Source: an uncultured Alistipes sp. (GTDB taxonomy: Bacteria > Bacteroidota > Bacteroidia > Bacteroidales > Rikenellaceae). From it: a stretch of 64,000 nt of DNA. Positions 10,201-19,600 of the stretch are shown here, piece after piece (the first letter of the stretch is position 1; every line of letters starts with the position of its first letter). The DNA lies in NCBI RefSeq assembly GCF_963931675.1, contig NZ_OZ007039.1:1335657-1399656 (forward strand), given 5' to 3'. Below the pieces are notes generated by a model. The model did no database searches, was not told the origin of the DNA, and saw only the letters and a program-made list of their open reading frames with translations. Both the position numbers and the translations under genes were made by a program.

Positions 10201-10355
10201 AGGTGGGCTATTCGTTCAAATACGGCCGCGTCTATGTCAACGGCGACAACCTCGCCGTCTGGAGTCCTTGGGACTTCTGCGACCCGGAGTTGGCAGAGTG
10301 GGTGAAATATCCTTTCCAGCGAACTTTCACGCTCGGATTGCAACTTAAATTTTAA
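7227..10355 (+). CDS. susC: SusC/RagA family TonB-dependent outer-membrane glycan transporter
   Basis: A 1042-residue outer-membrane protein. A signal peptide (about residues 1-24) is followed by a carboxypeptidase-regulatory-like domain (RTVTGTVVDATTGEPIIGAT, about 38-120). Next come the linker VVVGAGTQKKISVTGSV, the TonB plug (GVISMAKSGAPG, DFYIRGVGTFGG) and a beta-barrel ending in Phe (LGLQLKF). There is no STN domain, so sigma/anti-sigma control is unlikely and the HTCS operator upstream is the probable control. With SusD (19 bp downstream) it forms the lidded importer of the target oligosaccharide. A G9 run at 7309-7317, just after the signal peptide, codes Arg-Gly-Gly-Val; slippage there would end translation early. 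Confidence 0.95.
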   Translation: MNLKHLLFAGLICALSGMLTTASANSVRGGVQNDAQQSEKRTVTGTVVDATTGEPIIGATIIEKGSTTNGTTSDYTGAFSIKLPRGAQLDVSYVGYKTRTVDVGALGVVDVELDPDDALEAVVVVGAGTQKKISVTGSVAAIAGDDLRFPSSSLTSGLAGKLAGVISMAKSGAPGETTDFYIRGVGTFGGRATPLILLDDIEISASDLNKIPAETIENFTILKDASATAIYGVRGANGVMIVTTKKGQENTRAKIGVTIENSFVQPTHMIEYADGATWMDVYNKAYMARGGTTPIYSAEVIEYTRSGKYPYAYPDVDWQDLLFKNFNMNQRANVNIQGGGNRATYYMSLNVSHDSGIIDAPKDYIFNNNLNRFDYNFQNNISYKLSKSTTLDLRLNAQINEISGVGENVNDLFSYAIQANPVTYPAFYPSQEGDDHIRFGNAIKTGKTMYVNPYAAMLDDHSIVKENKLNVSLNLDQQLDFITKGLSVKGLVNWSTYSWTKFSQSMTPYYYTLDKQSYDTAYPDFYNLQQLQTGDEYIQESYSEPWTEQTFYFDARLMYNRRFGRHTVSGLLMYMMRDYRPQKSLSQRNQGLSGRVTYDFDQRYFAEFNFGYNGTERLAAKDRFEFFPAMSLGWAVSSEKFWEPVRKYVDFFKIRGSYGLVGSDGFNDDEGRRHFLYLNSINLYDGDAQSSFGQSTKQGYDYYGPTITVYATPDASWERVKKLDIGVDISLFRQLNITFDYFCDKRDRIFMARGSWPDIMGYQNVAPWGQVGRAENEGYELSVNWNKQIGKDWAVDLRFNFSYNRNKYTNYDDPDYAYTWQSHVGRPLDGYCWYGYVADGLFSSQEEIDNHATQLVGGTPMVGDIKYRDLNGDGVINSDDQCVISDYGTTPRIQYGIGLNLRWRKWDLGLFFNGSGMRTQMLNRYSAMDPFGADLHNLTQFVADNYWSEENPNPHAKYPRLGTNENDISNNTGVWSTYWMRNARFLRFKTLEVGYSFKYGRVYVNGDNLAVWSPWDFCDPELAEWVKYPFQRTFTLGLQLKF
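7309..7317 (+). repeat. G9 homopolymer in susC coding sequence
   Basis: Nine consecutive G residues spread over codons AGG GGG GGG GTA, about codon 28. A one-base change would shift frame before the plug domain. Confidence 0.9.
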
Positions 10356-10374
10356 CTTAAATTGAGATAACAAC

Positions 10375-12381
10375 ATGAGAACCTCGAATATAATCGGTAT
10401 TGCGGCATCGGCTCTGTTTCTGGCGGGCTGCGAGTTCCTCGATGTCGTGCCGGCCAAGCGTGCCGACTTCGAAGACGCGATGAAAAACAAGGATGCAGTG
10501 GAAAACTGGATCTACGGCCGCGGCTATCATGAGATCCAGTGGCAGAATCCCTTTTACTACTGGACGATTGAACAAACCACCGACGACTTCGTTTTGCCGG
10601 AAGGACAGGCTCAGGATGAAGCCCGTGTAAATAATTACCTTATGTCGCACGGTATGATAACGAGCGGCAATGTTCCCGATACATGGTGGGCTTTGTACGG
10701 AGCAATCGGTTATATCAACCTCTTTGAGCAGCAGCTTGAGGAGCAGAATCCCTCCTTCCTCACCGAGGCGGACAAATCGCTCTACCGGGCGCACGCCAAA
10801 TTTCTGAAAGCCTACTATTATCTCCGTATTCTGCAAAAGTTCGGTCCGATGGCCATTGTCGAGCGTTATGCCGATCCATCGACCGATAAGAGCTCTTTTC
10901 CCGGGCGTTCGCATTTCGACTACTGCGTGGAATATATCTGCAAGTTGCTCGACGACGCATGCGCGGACGGCGGTCTGCCCGTTGCGAATTACAATGAACA
11001 GTCGGGCTACGGAAAGGGCAATCAGGTGATTTGCGCTGCGTTGAAATCGCGTCTGCGGCTGCTGGCTGCTTCACCCTTGTGGAACGGATCGTTCCCTTTT
11101 CCACAGTGGCAGAACACGAATTTCGAGACACCGGGTTATGGCAAGGAACTGGTAAGTTACACATTCGACATCGAGAAATGGCGTAAGGCCAAGATGGCGG
11201 CGCAAGAGGCTATCGATATTGCCGAAGCCAACGGACGCCACTTGGTAACCATGAGCGAAATGGAAACGATGGCCGCAGCCGATAAGATCTCGACGACCGA
11301 GGCCGCCTATTGGATTCCGGGCCTCGACACTTCGACTCCCGAAGGCTTGGAGTTTTATAAGCGTGTGCTGCTGATGCGTTACGCCATGGCTTCGGACGAA
11401 ACAATGGGCAACCATGAACTGATTTGGACCGTTTTAGGCAGAGGCCAATGGTATCTGACGACCAAGTCTCATGTTTGGGGCTCGCTGCCGCGCCGCATCA
11501 TCAAGAAAAACGACGGGAACTGGCAGTATTGCTATTCGCATATCAACCCGACTTTGGAAACCGTCGAGGCCTTCTATACTAAAAACGGCAAACTGCCCAA
11601 AAACGACCCTGATTTTACACCCCAGTCCGACTGGCTGAAATCCGCCAATCTGGAGCGTCCCGAGGTTATCAACCTCAATGTGAATCGTGAACCGCGCTTC
11701 TATGCATGGATCAATTTCGACGGCTGCGACATCGGCCCTTATCTGGTAGCCGGGAAGCCTCTGCGGCTCGACCTGCGCAGCTACGAGGCCTGCGGATATT
11801 CGCCCGACTATGCTCAGGGCGACCTTCCGCAGACGGGCTACCTGAACAACAAGTTCATTGCCCCGGCCGAGCGTTACGATTACGATGGCTCCTATACCGA
11901 CTTCGACTATCCTACGCCGCTCATTCGTCTCAACGAGATGTATCTCAACCTGGCCGAGGCGTGTGCCGAGCTCTATATGAACGGGGATGGCAGTGAACTT
12001 CAGAACGCTCTCGATGCCGTGAACGTTATTCGCGAGCGTGCCGGCATTCCCCTGCTGACGCCTGCCGACTGCGGCGACGGAGAGGGCCAGATGTCGATCC
12101 GCGACTGGGTCCGCAATGAACGCCGTATCGAACTCTATGCCGAAGGATATCGCTATTATGACCTGCGCCGCTGGTGTATCGCAGCGGAACATCTCTCAGC
12201 CGGCTGCCGTACAGGGCTCGACTGTTTCGTATCGAAGCGTGTGAATCCCACGATCGAGGAGTTCAATACCCGGGTGACCGTTGATGGCAATTACCAATGG
12301 TTCGACCGTATGTACCTGCTTCCACTCGCGGCAGACGAGGTCTATTCCAATCCACAAATGGTACAGGCTCCGGGATATTAA
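10375..12381 (+). CDS. susD: SusD family surface glycan-binding lipoprotein
   Basis: A 668-residue lipoprotein, with lipobox LFLAGC and lipidated Cys19. It has the SusD/RagB layout: N-terminal helices with TPR-like repeats (YRAHAKFLKAYYYLRILQKFG near residue 140) and a C-terminal part with the usual PLIRLNEMYLNLAEACAE, INVIRERAGIPLL-like and RNERRIELYAEGYRYYDLRRW segments. It would cap the SusC barrel and bind the incoming oligosaccharide at the cell surface. It lies 19 bp after susC and 22 bp before the next gene, in one operon. Confidence 0.95.
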   Translation: MRTSNIIGIAASALFLAGCEFLDVVPAKRADFEDAMKNKDAVENWIYGRGYHEIQWQNPFYYWTIEQTTDDFVLPEGQAQDEARVNNYLMSHGMITSGNVPDTWWALYGAIGYINLFEQQLEEQNPSFLTEADKSLYRAHAKFLKAYYYLRILQKFGPMAIVERYADPSTDKSSFPGRSHFDYCVEYICKLLDDACADGGLPVANYNEQSGYGKGNQVICAALKSRLRLLAASPLWNGSFPFPQWQNTNFETPGYGKELVSYTFDIEKWRKAKMAAQEAIDIAEANGRHLVTMSEMETMAAADKISTTEAAYWIPGLDTSTPEGLEFYKRVLLMRYAMASDETMGNHELIWTVLGRGQWYLTTKSHVWGSLPRRIIKKNDGNWQYCYSHINPTLETVEAFYTKNGKLPKNDPDFTPQSDWLKSANLERPEVINLNVNREPRFYAWINFDGCDIGPYLVAGKPLRLDLRSYEACGYSPDYAQGDLPQTGYLNNKFIAPAERYDYDGSYTDFDYPTPLIRLNEMYLNLAEACAELYMNGDGSELQNALDAVNVIRERAGIPLLTPADCGDGEGQMSIRDWVRNERRIELYAEGYRYYDLRRWCIAAEHLSAGCRTGLDCFVSKRVNPTIEEFNTRVTVDGNYQWFDRMYLLPLAADEVYSNPQMVQAPGY

Positions 12382-12403
12382 CCGATAAACAGTGAATTAT
12401 AGC

Positions 12404-13876
12404 ATGAAACGACATATCAAACAGTTCTGGCTGCCGGTGCTCGCGGTGCTGGCGGCCGCCTGCTCGGATTTCGACTTGCAGGATCAGTTCGACGCCAAAT
12501 TCCATAAGGTGGTCGGCGTTGCCGAAAACGCTTTTCAGTCCGATGACGTGCAGTCGTTCTACGACCTCGGCGTTGGCGCCAATGTACGGTTTCACATCAG
12601 CCGCGGCGGCAGCGATCCTTCGCTGACGGCCATGGTGTCGCTGACACCCATGACCGCCGAGGAGATTGCCGAATACACCACCTATTACACGGCGCTGCCG
12701 GCCGAATACTTCACCCTGCCTGAATCGGTCACTTTCGCACCGGGCGAAGAGCGGAAAGCCGTTGACGTGAACTTGACAGGCGATCAGATCGCAGCGCTCA
12801 AACGCGCTCTTGACGAGCGCGAGCCCGATGCGCTGCCTTATGCATTGGCTGTTAAACTCTCCTCTGAAGACGGCACGACGGTCAAAAGCGACAAAGCGTA
12901 TTTCATACGTCCCGTTATCGTGAACGACACGCCCGATTTCACCATAGGCTCGGAGGATCATACCTATAAAGCCACCGACGAGGAAACGATTCTCTTCTTC
13001 AAACGGGGTGAAACGGAATTGACTGTCGACATGGCTCTTGCGGCGGCACTTCCTGTGGATGTGAAAGCCACGGTGGAGATCGACGAAACGCTGCTCGACG
13101 CCTTCAACACCGCCCACGGCACCCACACCAAGGCCATCGTGAACATGGAGCGAACCGAGCTTGAATACCCGGCCGGCACGACCTCGGTCGGTGTGAAACT
13201 CACGGCCGACGACAGCGGTTTCGACCGTAAAGAGGACGTGGTCGTTCCGCTGCTCGTGAAACTCGACTACCTGGGTATCGAACGGAAAGTTTTCGTCGTC
13301 TTCGGCAACGCTATTCCGTTGAGCAAGGAGATGATTCGGTTCGCAGACGGCAAAGCCAACGACTGGTCGTTAGGCACTTTCCCCGACAATCTGATCGACG
13401 GCGACCGCGAAACATGGATCACGACCGGCGGCAACAACAATAACTGGTGGTCCACCGGAGACAAAGACTACGGGCAGAGTCTCATCATAGATTTGGGTGA
13501 GAGTTACAACCAATTCTGCCTGCGCTACCAAACCCGCACTTCGCTCCAAACGCTTTCGCAGGGCTTCTACGACACAGTGACACAGGATGGACGCGCCCGT
13601 CCGCACGAGATCGGTCTGGGCGTCGGTTCCGACGGCAACGCCTGGACATTCCTCGGCAAAACGCTCGTGGCGGATTACATGACTGCTCCCGACGACTGGA
13701 CTTCCAAAGTTTACGAGTTGGACGAGGCCGCCCGTTACATCCGCTTCGGCATTGTCCGCACGTGGGAGCCCGACCCGAACAACGAGCAAAAGATGATCTA
13801 CCCCGGTGATGCCGGATGGTGGAGCGAGTTGAGCGAACTCTATATCTACGACGGGAAACGCAAGTTCTTCGAATAG
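12404..13876 (+). CDS. Surface lipoprotein with DUF1735-like and C-terminal discoidin-like domains
   Basis: A 490-residue lipoprotein. The ATG at 12404 gives MKRHIKQFWLPVLAVLAAAC with lipidated Cys20; an upstream in-frame GTG at 12392 only adds four residues. The N-terminal half holds two repeated segments typical of DUF1735/BT_3987-like domains (ALPAEYFTLPESVTFAPGEERKAVDV and LEYPAGTTSVGVKLTADDSGFDR). The last 150 residues look like an F5/8 type C (discoidin) carbohydrate-binding fold (NLIDGDRETWITTG..NWWS, YIRFGIVRTWEPDP, WWSELSELYIYDG). Such proteins follow susD in many loci and act as extra surface glycan-binding proteins. No catalytic motif is visible. A strong terminator-like hairpin follows. 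Confidence 0.75.
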   Translation: MKRHIKQFWLPVLAVLAAACSDFDLQDQFDAKFHKVVGVAENAFQSDDVQSFYDLGVGANVRFHISRGGSDPSLTAMVSLTPMTAEEIAEYTTYYTALPAEYFTLPESVTFAPGEERKAVDVNLTGDQIAALKRALDEREPDALPYALAVKLSSEDGTTVKSDKAYFIRPVIVNDTPDFTIGSEDHTYKATDEETILFFKRGETELTVDMALAAALPVDVKATVEIDETLLDAFNTAHGTHTKAIVNMERTELEYPAGTTSVGVKLTADDSGFDRKEDVVVPLLVKLDYLGIERKVFVVFGNAIPLSKEMIRFADGKANDWSLGTFPDNLIDGDRETWITTGGNNNNWWSTGDKDYGQSLIIDLGESYNQFCLRYQTRTSLQTLSQGFYDTVTQDGRARPHEIGLGVGSDGNAWTFLGKTLVADYMTAPDDWTSKVYELDEAARYIRFGIVRTWEPDPNNEQKMIYPGDAGWWSELSELYIYDGKRKFFE

Positions 13877-13883
13877 CTCATTC

Positions 13884-13925
13884 GGTGTGCCGGAACGGCC
13901 ACGGGTCGTCCGGCGCACCTTTTTT
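13884..13925 (+). terminator. Intrinsic terminator inside the susC operon
   Basis: An 11-bp stem (GGTGTGCCGGA / TCCGGCGCACC, one G-T pair) with a 14-nt loop is followed by T6. It lies between the DUF1735 lipoprotein stop and the GH43 start, with no visible promoter in between. It may partially terminate and lower expression of the downstream GH43 and the next gene relative to susCD. Confidence 0.75.
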
Positions 13926-13935
13926 CCGAATCATC

Positions 13936-15000
13936 ATGTCCCATAGAAAGCATCTTGCGACTTTCACGCTTCTCGCGCTTGGCTTCGGCCTTTTCCCTGC
14001 CTGTTCGCAAGGCAACCGCAGCTGGTCGCCTTCGGATAATGGCACGGTAAAGACCTATACGAATCCCGTGATCGGCCAGGACGGTCCCGACCCTACGGTA
14101 TTGCGCGATGCGGATGGCACGTTCTGGCTCTACAATACGGCCGACCTGCTCTCGATCTGGCATTCGGACGATCTGGTGACGTGGCAGCGCGCAGGCTCGG
14201 CGTTCACCGAGCAGACGCGTCCTGCGGAATCGCGTTACGGTTACGGCAAGGCTGCCCTCTGGGCCCCCGAAATCCGCATCATCCGGGGCAAATACGTCCT
14301 CTTCTTCTCGATGTGGTGGGGCGACGTGGGAACCTACGACGGACATTCCGTAGCATACGCTGTCGCAGATGCTCCGAGCGGCCCTTTCGCATTCCGCGGG
14401 CAGATCATAAACAGCGATCCGGACTATCCGCCGTTCTACGGTACGTATCACTCTATCGACCAGTTCTACCTCGAAGACGGGGGCAAGCCCTATCTCTTCT
14501 GGGGCAGTTTCCGCGGTATCTATGCAGCGGAACTCGACATCGATGAAGAACTGAACATCGCCGTGAAGCCCGAAACGCTCGTACAGGTAGCAGGTAGCGC
14601 CTACGAAGGTTCGTGCGTTTACAGGCGCGGAGCGTATTACTACCTCTTCGCCTCGGTGGGCGACTGGACCGGAGGCATGTCGAGCACCTACCGTACCGTC
14701 GTGGGACGCTCGAAGAATCTCTTCGGCCCTTATGTCGACCGGCAGGGCGGACGGATGCTCGACAACTGCCACGAAGTGCTTATCTCGGGCGACGACCGTT
14801 TCGCCGGAACGGGACACAACTCCAACATCATCGAGGATGACAAGGGACAGACTTGGATGTTCTACCATGCCTACGACTCCACGGCGCCCGACAAAGGACG
14901 GCAGACGATGCTCGACCGCGTGTATTGGGACGACGAAGGATGGCCGGTCGTTTATAACGGTCATCCCTCCAAAGTGTTCGGAGTACCAACGATTGAATAA
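13936..15000 (+). CDS. GH43 surface lipoprotein (arabinanase/arabinofuranosidase-like)
   Basis: A 354-residue lipoprotein. The ATG at 13936 was chosen because it gives a lipoprotein signal (LALGFGLFPAC); earlier in-frame starts run into the previous gene. The five-bladed propeller of GH43 is recognisable from NPVIGQDGPDPTVLRD (Asp52 as likely base), the WAPEIR segment, HSIDQFYLEDGGKPYLFWGS, and the EGSCVYRRGAYYYLFAS strand with the likely acid Glu. GH43 members hydrolyse alpha-L-arabinofuranosides or beta-xylosides, and this sequence resembles the endo-arabinanase branch. The lipid anchor suggests work at the surface. It is a paralogue of the protein at 27549-28574, and shares its post-lipobox tether SQGNRxW with the next gene. 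Confidence 0.85.
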   Translation: MSHRKHLATFTLLALGFGLFPACSQGNRSWSPSDNGTVKTYTNPVIGQDGPDPTVLRDADGTFWLYNTADLLSIWHSDDLVTWQRAGSAFTEQTRPAESRYGYGKAALWAPEIRIIRGKYVLFFSMWWGDVGTYDGHSVAYAVADAPSGPFAFRGQIINSDPDYPPFYGTYHSIDQFYLEDGGKPYLFWGSFRGIYAAELDIDEELNIAVKPETLVQVAGSAYEGSCVYRRGAYYYLFASVGDWTGGMSSTYRTVVGRSKNLFGPYVDRQGGRMLDNCHEVLISGDDRFAGTGHNSNIIEDDKGQTWMFYHAYDSTAPDKGRQTMLDRVYWDDEGWPVVYNGHPSKVFGVPTIE

Positions 15001-15023
15001 ACAAAATCACAGAAAACAAGACC

Positions 15024-16349
15024 ATGAAGAAATATCTATTGCTAATCAGCACAGCCATTCTGGCCTCCTGTTCGCAGGGCAACCGCGACTGGGAACCCGA
15101 CCGAAGCAATTCGTGCCAGATCATTATTTCCGGCGATCCTGCCATCTTCGAATGTGCCGTTGCCGTGCCTTACAGGATCACGAACGAAGCCGCAAGCAAA
15201 ATGAGCGCCCACGGTTTATGCTGGAACACCTCGGGGAGTCCGACGCTCGACGACAATTTCGCGCCCGGGCCCAATATGCCTGAAGACGGAGGTGACATCC
15301 GGCAATATATCTCCGGCGCCGATCTCGACAACGGTCAAACCTATTATTTTCGCGCTTATGTAACTGCAAACGGGGTGACGCAGTATTCGCAGGAGGTTTC
15401 GGCGAAGTTCGGCAGTCCGGCACTCGATCCCATCGAACTGGAATGGACACGCCGGTCGGAAACTACGCTGCCTGCCGGTATCGAGGTGTACGAAACAACC
15501 TCACAGCTCGACGGGCATGAGTTCCAGGCTTGGTATGCCATTGCCGACTGTACGAACGACATCGAATTGCGCATGCAGAAACCTGACGGCAATGCGCAGC
15601 GTCTCGCAGATCAATTCACCGATGACTGCTACGTCCTGCTCAACGGCGGGTATTTCGATTTCAACACGTCGGCTCACGACGGAATTTTCATTGCCGACGG
15701 AATCTCTGTCGGCACGATCTCCGCGCAATGCGGCGATTGGGGCGGCGGTCCTGCCAAAGATTACTGGTACAACGTAACGCGCAGCATCTTCGGGGTAGAT
15801 GCCGACGGTCATCCTGCATTCTACTGGGTAGGAACTGCCGGAACGGGCCAGAACCATTTCTATGACCGTCCTATGACTTCTGTCCGCTACGAGGCGCAAT
15901 ATCCCGCACCCGACGAAAACTGCCCCTCGGCACCTGTGGCATGGACGCCCCGTTATGCCTTGAGCTGCGGCCCGATGCTGCTCAAGGACGGCCGGTTGAT
16001 GGTCGGTTCCGATCTGGACAAGGATCGGTACCCCGTCACGGATTGGGAGATGTGGGACTGGGCGCTCGCATCGGCCGATTACTGCCGTGCGCAGAGCGCT
16101 GTAGGCTGCACAACCGACGGCCGAATCGTACTCTTCACCTGCGGACTGAACAGCGATTACGGACCTGCCAGCGGCGGTGCGACGCTCAAACAAGTCGCTG
16201 CGATTCTGAAAGGGCTGGGCTGCGTCGATGCCATGAAGCTCGACGGCGGCGGATCGTCCGGTATGCGCCTTTCGGATGGAACAGACTCTTCGGTTTCGAC
16301 ACGCGCTGTCGTCACAACGCTCGGTTTCTTTAGAAGAGCCGAACAATAA
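15024..16349 (+). CDS. Phosphodiester glycosidase-like (NAGPA/DUF2233) lipoprotein
   Basis: A 441-residue lipoprotein (MKKYLLLISTAILASC, Cys16). Residues about 28-135 form a fibronectin-like domain (GQTYYFRAYVTANGVTQYSQ). The rest has the NAGPA fold hallmarks: VLLNGGYFDFNT near residue 205 and the C-terminal signature MKLDGGGSSGMRL. The family includes the mammalian enzyme that uncovers mannose-6-phosphate by removing GlcNAc from a phosphodiester, and bacterial members acting on sugar phosphodiesters. In a glycan locus this suggests the target carries phosphodiester-linked substituents, or that the fold is used for another sugar bond. It ends the susC operon and is followed by a strong terminator. 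Confidence 0.75.
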   Translation: MKKYLLLISTAILASCSQGNRDWEPDRSNSCQIIISGDPAIFECAVAVPYRITNEAASKMSAHGLCWNTSGSPTLDDNFAPGPNMPEDGGDIRQYISGADLDNGQTYYFRAYVTANGVTQYSQEVSAKFGSPALDPIELEWTRRSETTLPAGIEVYETTSQLDGHEFQAWYAIADCTNDIELRMQKPDGNAQRLADQFTDDCYVLLNGGYFDFNTSAHDGIFIADGISVGTISAQCGDWGGGPAKDYWYNVTRSIFGVDADGHPAFYWVGTAGTGQNHFYDRPMTSVRYEAQYPAPDENCPSAPVAWTPRYALSCGPMLLKDGRLMVGSDLDKDRYPVTDWEMWDWALASADYCRAQSAVGCTTDGRIVLFTCGLNSDYGPASGGATLKQVAAILKGLGCVDAMKLDGGGSSGMRLSDGTDSSVSTRAVVTTLGFFRRAEQ

Positions 16350-16367
16350 ATTACGGTTTCCGTTCCC

Positions 16368-16407
16368 AACCGTCTTCGAGAAAATCTCGAAGACGGTTTT
16401 CCTTTCC
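16368..16407 (+). terminator. Intrinsic terminator of the susC operon
   Basis: A perfect 14-bp stem (AACCGTCTTCGAGA with its complement, 16368-16381 / 16385-16398) and a 3-nt loop, followed by TTCCTTTCC. It separates the susC operon from the regulator gene, which has its own promoter. Confidence 0.85.
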
Positions 16408-16483
16408 AACAGACGACATTGCGATTCAAATGAAGACGCCCGATTCGATAAACCGCTCCGCATCGAAGTTTTTGATGTTGATT

Positions 16484-16550
16484 TTGCAGGATTTTTTAAC
16501 CATTTCGCAAGATTTTTTAAGGTCTTCTACGGTACAAAAAACTATTTTTG
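16484..16550 (+). promoter_or_regulatory. HTCS-type tandem operator and promoter of the regulator gene
   Basis: Half-sites TTGCAGGATTTTTTAA (16484) and TCGCAAGATTTTTTAA (16505) are 21 bp apart. The -7 box TATTTTTG is at 16543-16550, 38 bp after the second. The layout implies autoregulation of the hybrid two-component gene. Confidence 0.75.
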
Positions 16551-16625
16551 TATCATCGGGGGTTCATAAATACAGGAGCGACAAACAGAATTACTAAAAA
16601 ACAATATCTTCCAATAAGAATACAC

Positions 16626-19600
16626 ATGAAATTCCGAATACTCGTCCTGCTGTCTGTATTGTTGCCGTTCTTGGTCTCAGCCGAAGAGAAACAGCCTGCT
16701 TTCCGGTCTCTGAATGCTGATGACGGACTGACGCACAATGCGGTTCTGGCGATTCTGCAGGATCGTACGGGATTCATGTGGTTCGGAACGAAGGATGGAC
16801 TGAATCGTTACGACGGCACCGAAATACGTATCATAGCCGTGGAGGATGCCATTCCGGGTAACAATTACATCACGACATTGTGTGAAGACGGCGACGGGCG
16901 CATCTGGATGGGAACCGATGCCGGAGTTTGTATCTATGACCCCGGTACGGAACGTGCCCATCGCTTTCTGGAGCGGAGTGATGACGGCAGCACGATTTCA
17001 GGCAGCATTCCGAACATCGTTATGGCTCCCGACAGCACGATATGGATCTGCGGTGGAAATCAGGGTTTCTTTCGCTATGATCCTGCAATACGGAAACTGA
17101 CACATATTGTAACGGATAAAACCGGGAAACGGACTTATACGGCCCGCAACATCTGTTTCACGCCACAGGGAATAGCCTGCATTGCCCTCGACGACGGAAA
17201 CATCTACCTTTCGGAAGACGGGCTCGAAAGCGTGGCGCCGCTTTTCTCCGGAGATGCAACGGAAGCCTTTCGCGATATCTTCATCAACCGGCTCGTATCG
17301 GGCACTTTCAACCGGATTTATGTCTGCTCCTCACGGGGATTGTTCGAGGTAAATCTGGCACAAAGACAATTCAGAAAAATCACCCTGCCGCATAGCAACG
17401 ATTACGTGCGCGATATACACGTCGTAGGGCAAAACGAAATTTGGGTCGCCACAGAATCCTGTCTTGAAATTCTCGATGGGAACATGCAGGAGTCGGCATC
17501 ATTCCAAGCCGATTATAACATTCCCTATGCTTTGCAAAGCAATGCGCTCTACTGCCTGTGCAAAGACAATGAGGGCGGTATGTGGGTTGGGACCTATTTT
17601 ACCGGGGTAGCCTACTCACGAGCCGGCAATTCCACCTCCGTACGGCGGTATTATGCGAGCTCCGACGAACGCGGGTTAGGCCGTTACATCCGTGAGATCG
17701 TTGCGGACGAAGACGGGGATCTGTGGATAGGGACCGAATCGAGAGGACTTTTCCGCTTCCATCCATCGAACGGAGAGATCGAGTCGATTCCCGGCAGGGA
17801 ACTCTACGAGCATGGCCTTTACAGCAACGTGCATGGCCTGTGTTGCGACGGAGAGTACATCTGGGCGGGAACGTATGAACAGAGCCGGAGCCTGGTACGG
17901 ATCCATCGCGGGACCCTTGCTTCGAAAAGTTATCCCAGCGCCGGCAAAGAGATCTACACGATTTGCAAAACCGCAGACGGGAATTTGTGGCTCGGCACGA
18001 CTTCCGGACTGAAACGTTATGACCTTGCAACGGATCGTTTTATTGCCGATACGGCTGTTCGGAGTCATATCCATCATCTCAAAGAGGATTCGGCCGGGAA
18101 CCTTTGGGCCGCGACCTATTCCGACGGGCTCTACAAATACGATGCACTGAAAGACAGTTGGCAACATTTCGTTTACAATGAACAGGATACGACCTCTTTG
18201 GCCGCTAATAAGGTCTTAAGTGTTTTCGAAGACAGCCGCATGCAACTTTGGATTACGACCGAAGGCGGAGGTCTTTGCCGCTATGTTCCCGACCGCAATG
18301 TATTCGTCCGTTACAAAAGGTTCCTGCCGTTCGATACCTGTTACCGCATCGAAGAGGATGCGCAGGGAATGTTTTGGATCACATCGAACAAGGGTTTGAT
18401 ACGTTTCGATGCTGCGAACCGCAGTTATTTTGTTTTCACCACCGACGACGGACTGTTAAACAATCAATTCAATTATTCGTCGCTCTGTAAGAGCTCAGAG
18501 GGCCGTATCTATGCCGGCAGCAACGACGGATTCATATCTTTCGCTCCTGCGGAACTGCAACCTCACGACGAGGCTTCTCCCATTGTGTTGACGGACTTTA
18601 TGCTTTACAATCAGAGCGTCAGTGTAGACAGCGACTCCTCGCCGCTGAAAAGGAGTATTACGCAACTCGACCGTCTTCTTCTTGCTTCGGATGAGAACTC
18701 TTTTTCGCTGCGCGTAACAGCCATCAATTATCAGTCGCCTCACGAAGTACGCATGCGTTATCGGCTCGAAGGATTCGACACGGAATGGAATCGGGTACTC
18801 AACAATACGATCACCTATTCCAATCTGCCTTATCGTACCTACCGACTTGTCGTTGAAGGGCTTAGTGGCAACGGTGAACCCAACGGTGCGGTGCGCACGC
18901 TCGAAATCCGCATACGGCCGCCGTTTTATCTGTCGCGCTTTGCACAAATATGCTATGTCCTGTTCGTACTCGCCGTGATCGTGCTCCTGTACAAGATTGC
19001 AGCACGCCGCGCTTTGCGCGAACGCGAACGGGCGATCGAAAAAATCGAACGTCAGAAAGAGCATGAACTTTATGTCTCGAAGTTCGATTTTTTCACGAAT
19101 GTGGCCCATGAAATACGCACGCCGCTGTCATTGATACGGGGTCCTTTGGAAGATCTTGCAGAACGGACGAAAGACAAACTCGACCCCGAGGCCAAGGAGG
19201 ATATAGACACGATGGTCCGCAATACCGACCGCCTGGCGACACTCATCAATCAGCTGCTCGACTTCCGCAAGGCCGAGCGGCAGGGATTCAAGCTTCATCC
19301 CGTCGAATGCGACGTCCGGGAGGTAATCGAGAATATTTGCATACGGTTTGTAATCATGGCCCGGCAAAAACATATCGCCCTGACTTTCGACCTCCCGGCA
19401 GAAAGGCAGCATGCCGCAGTAGACAGAGAGGCGCTTACGAAAATCGTCAGCAATCTGCTTTCCAATGCCTTGAAATACGCGCAGACATATGCACGGCTGG
19501 AGATGGTCATAGCCGGGGATCAGGAAAATTTCCGAATCACGGTAACCAACGACGGGACAGTCGTGCCGGAGCAGATGCGGGAGCAGATATTTTTGCCGTT

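Noticed and set aside
16548..16625. Upstream TTG start of the hybrid regulator
   Set aside because: It overlaps the -7 box at 16543-16550; the ATG at 16626 starts a proper signal peptide. The TTG at 20712 before the LacZ-type GH2 was rejected for the same reason.
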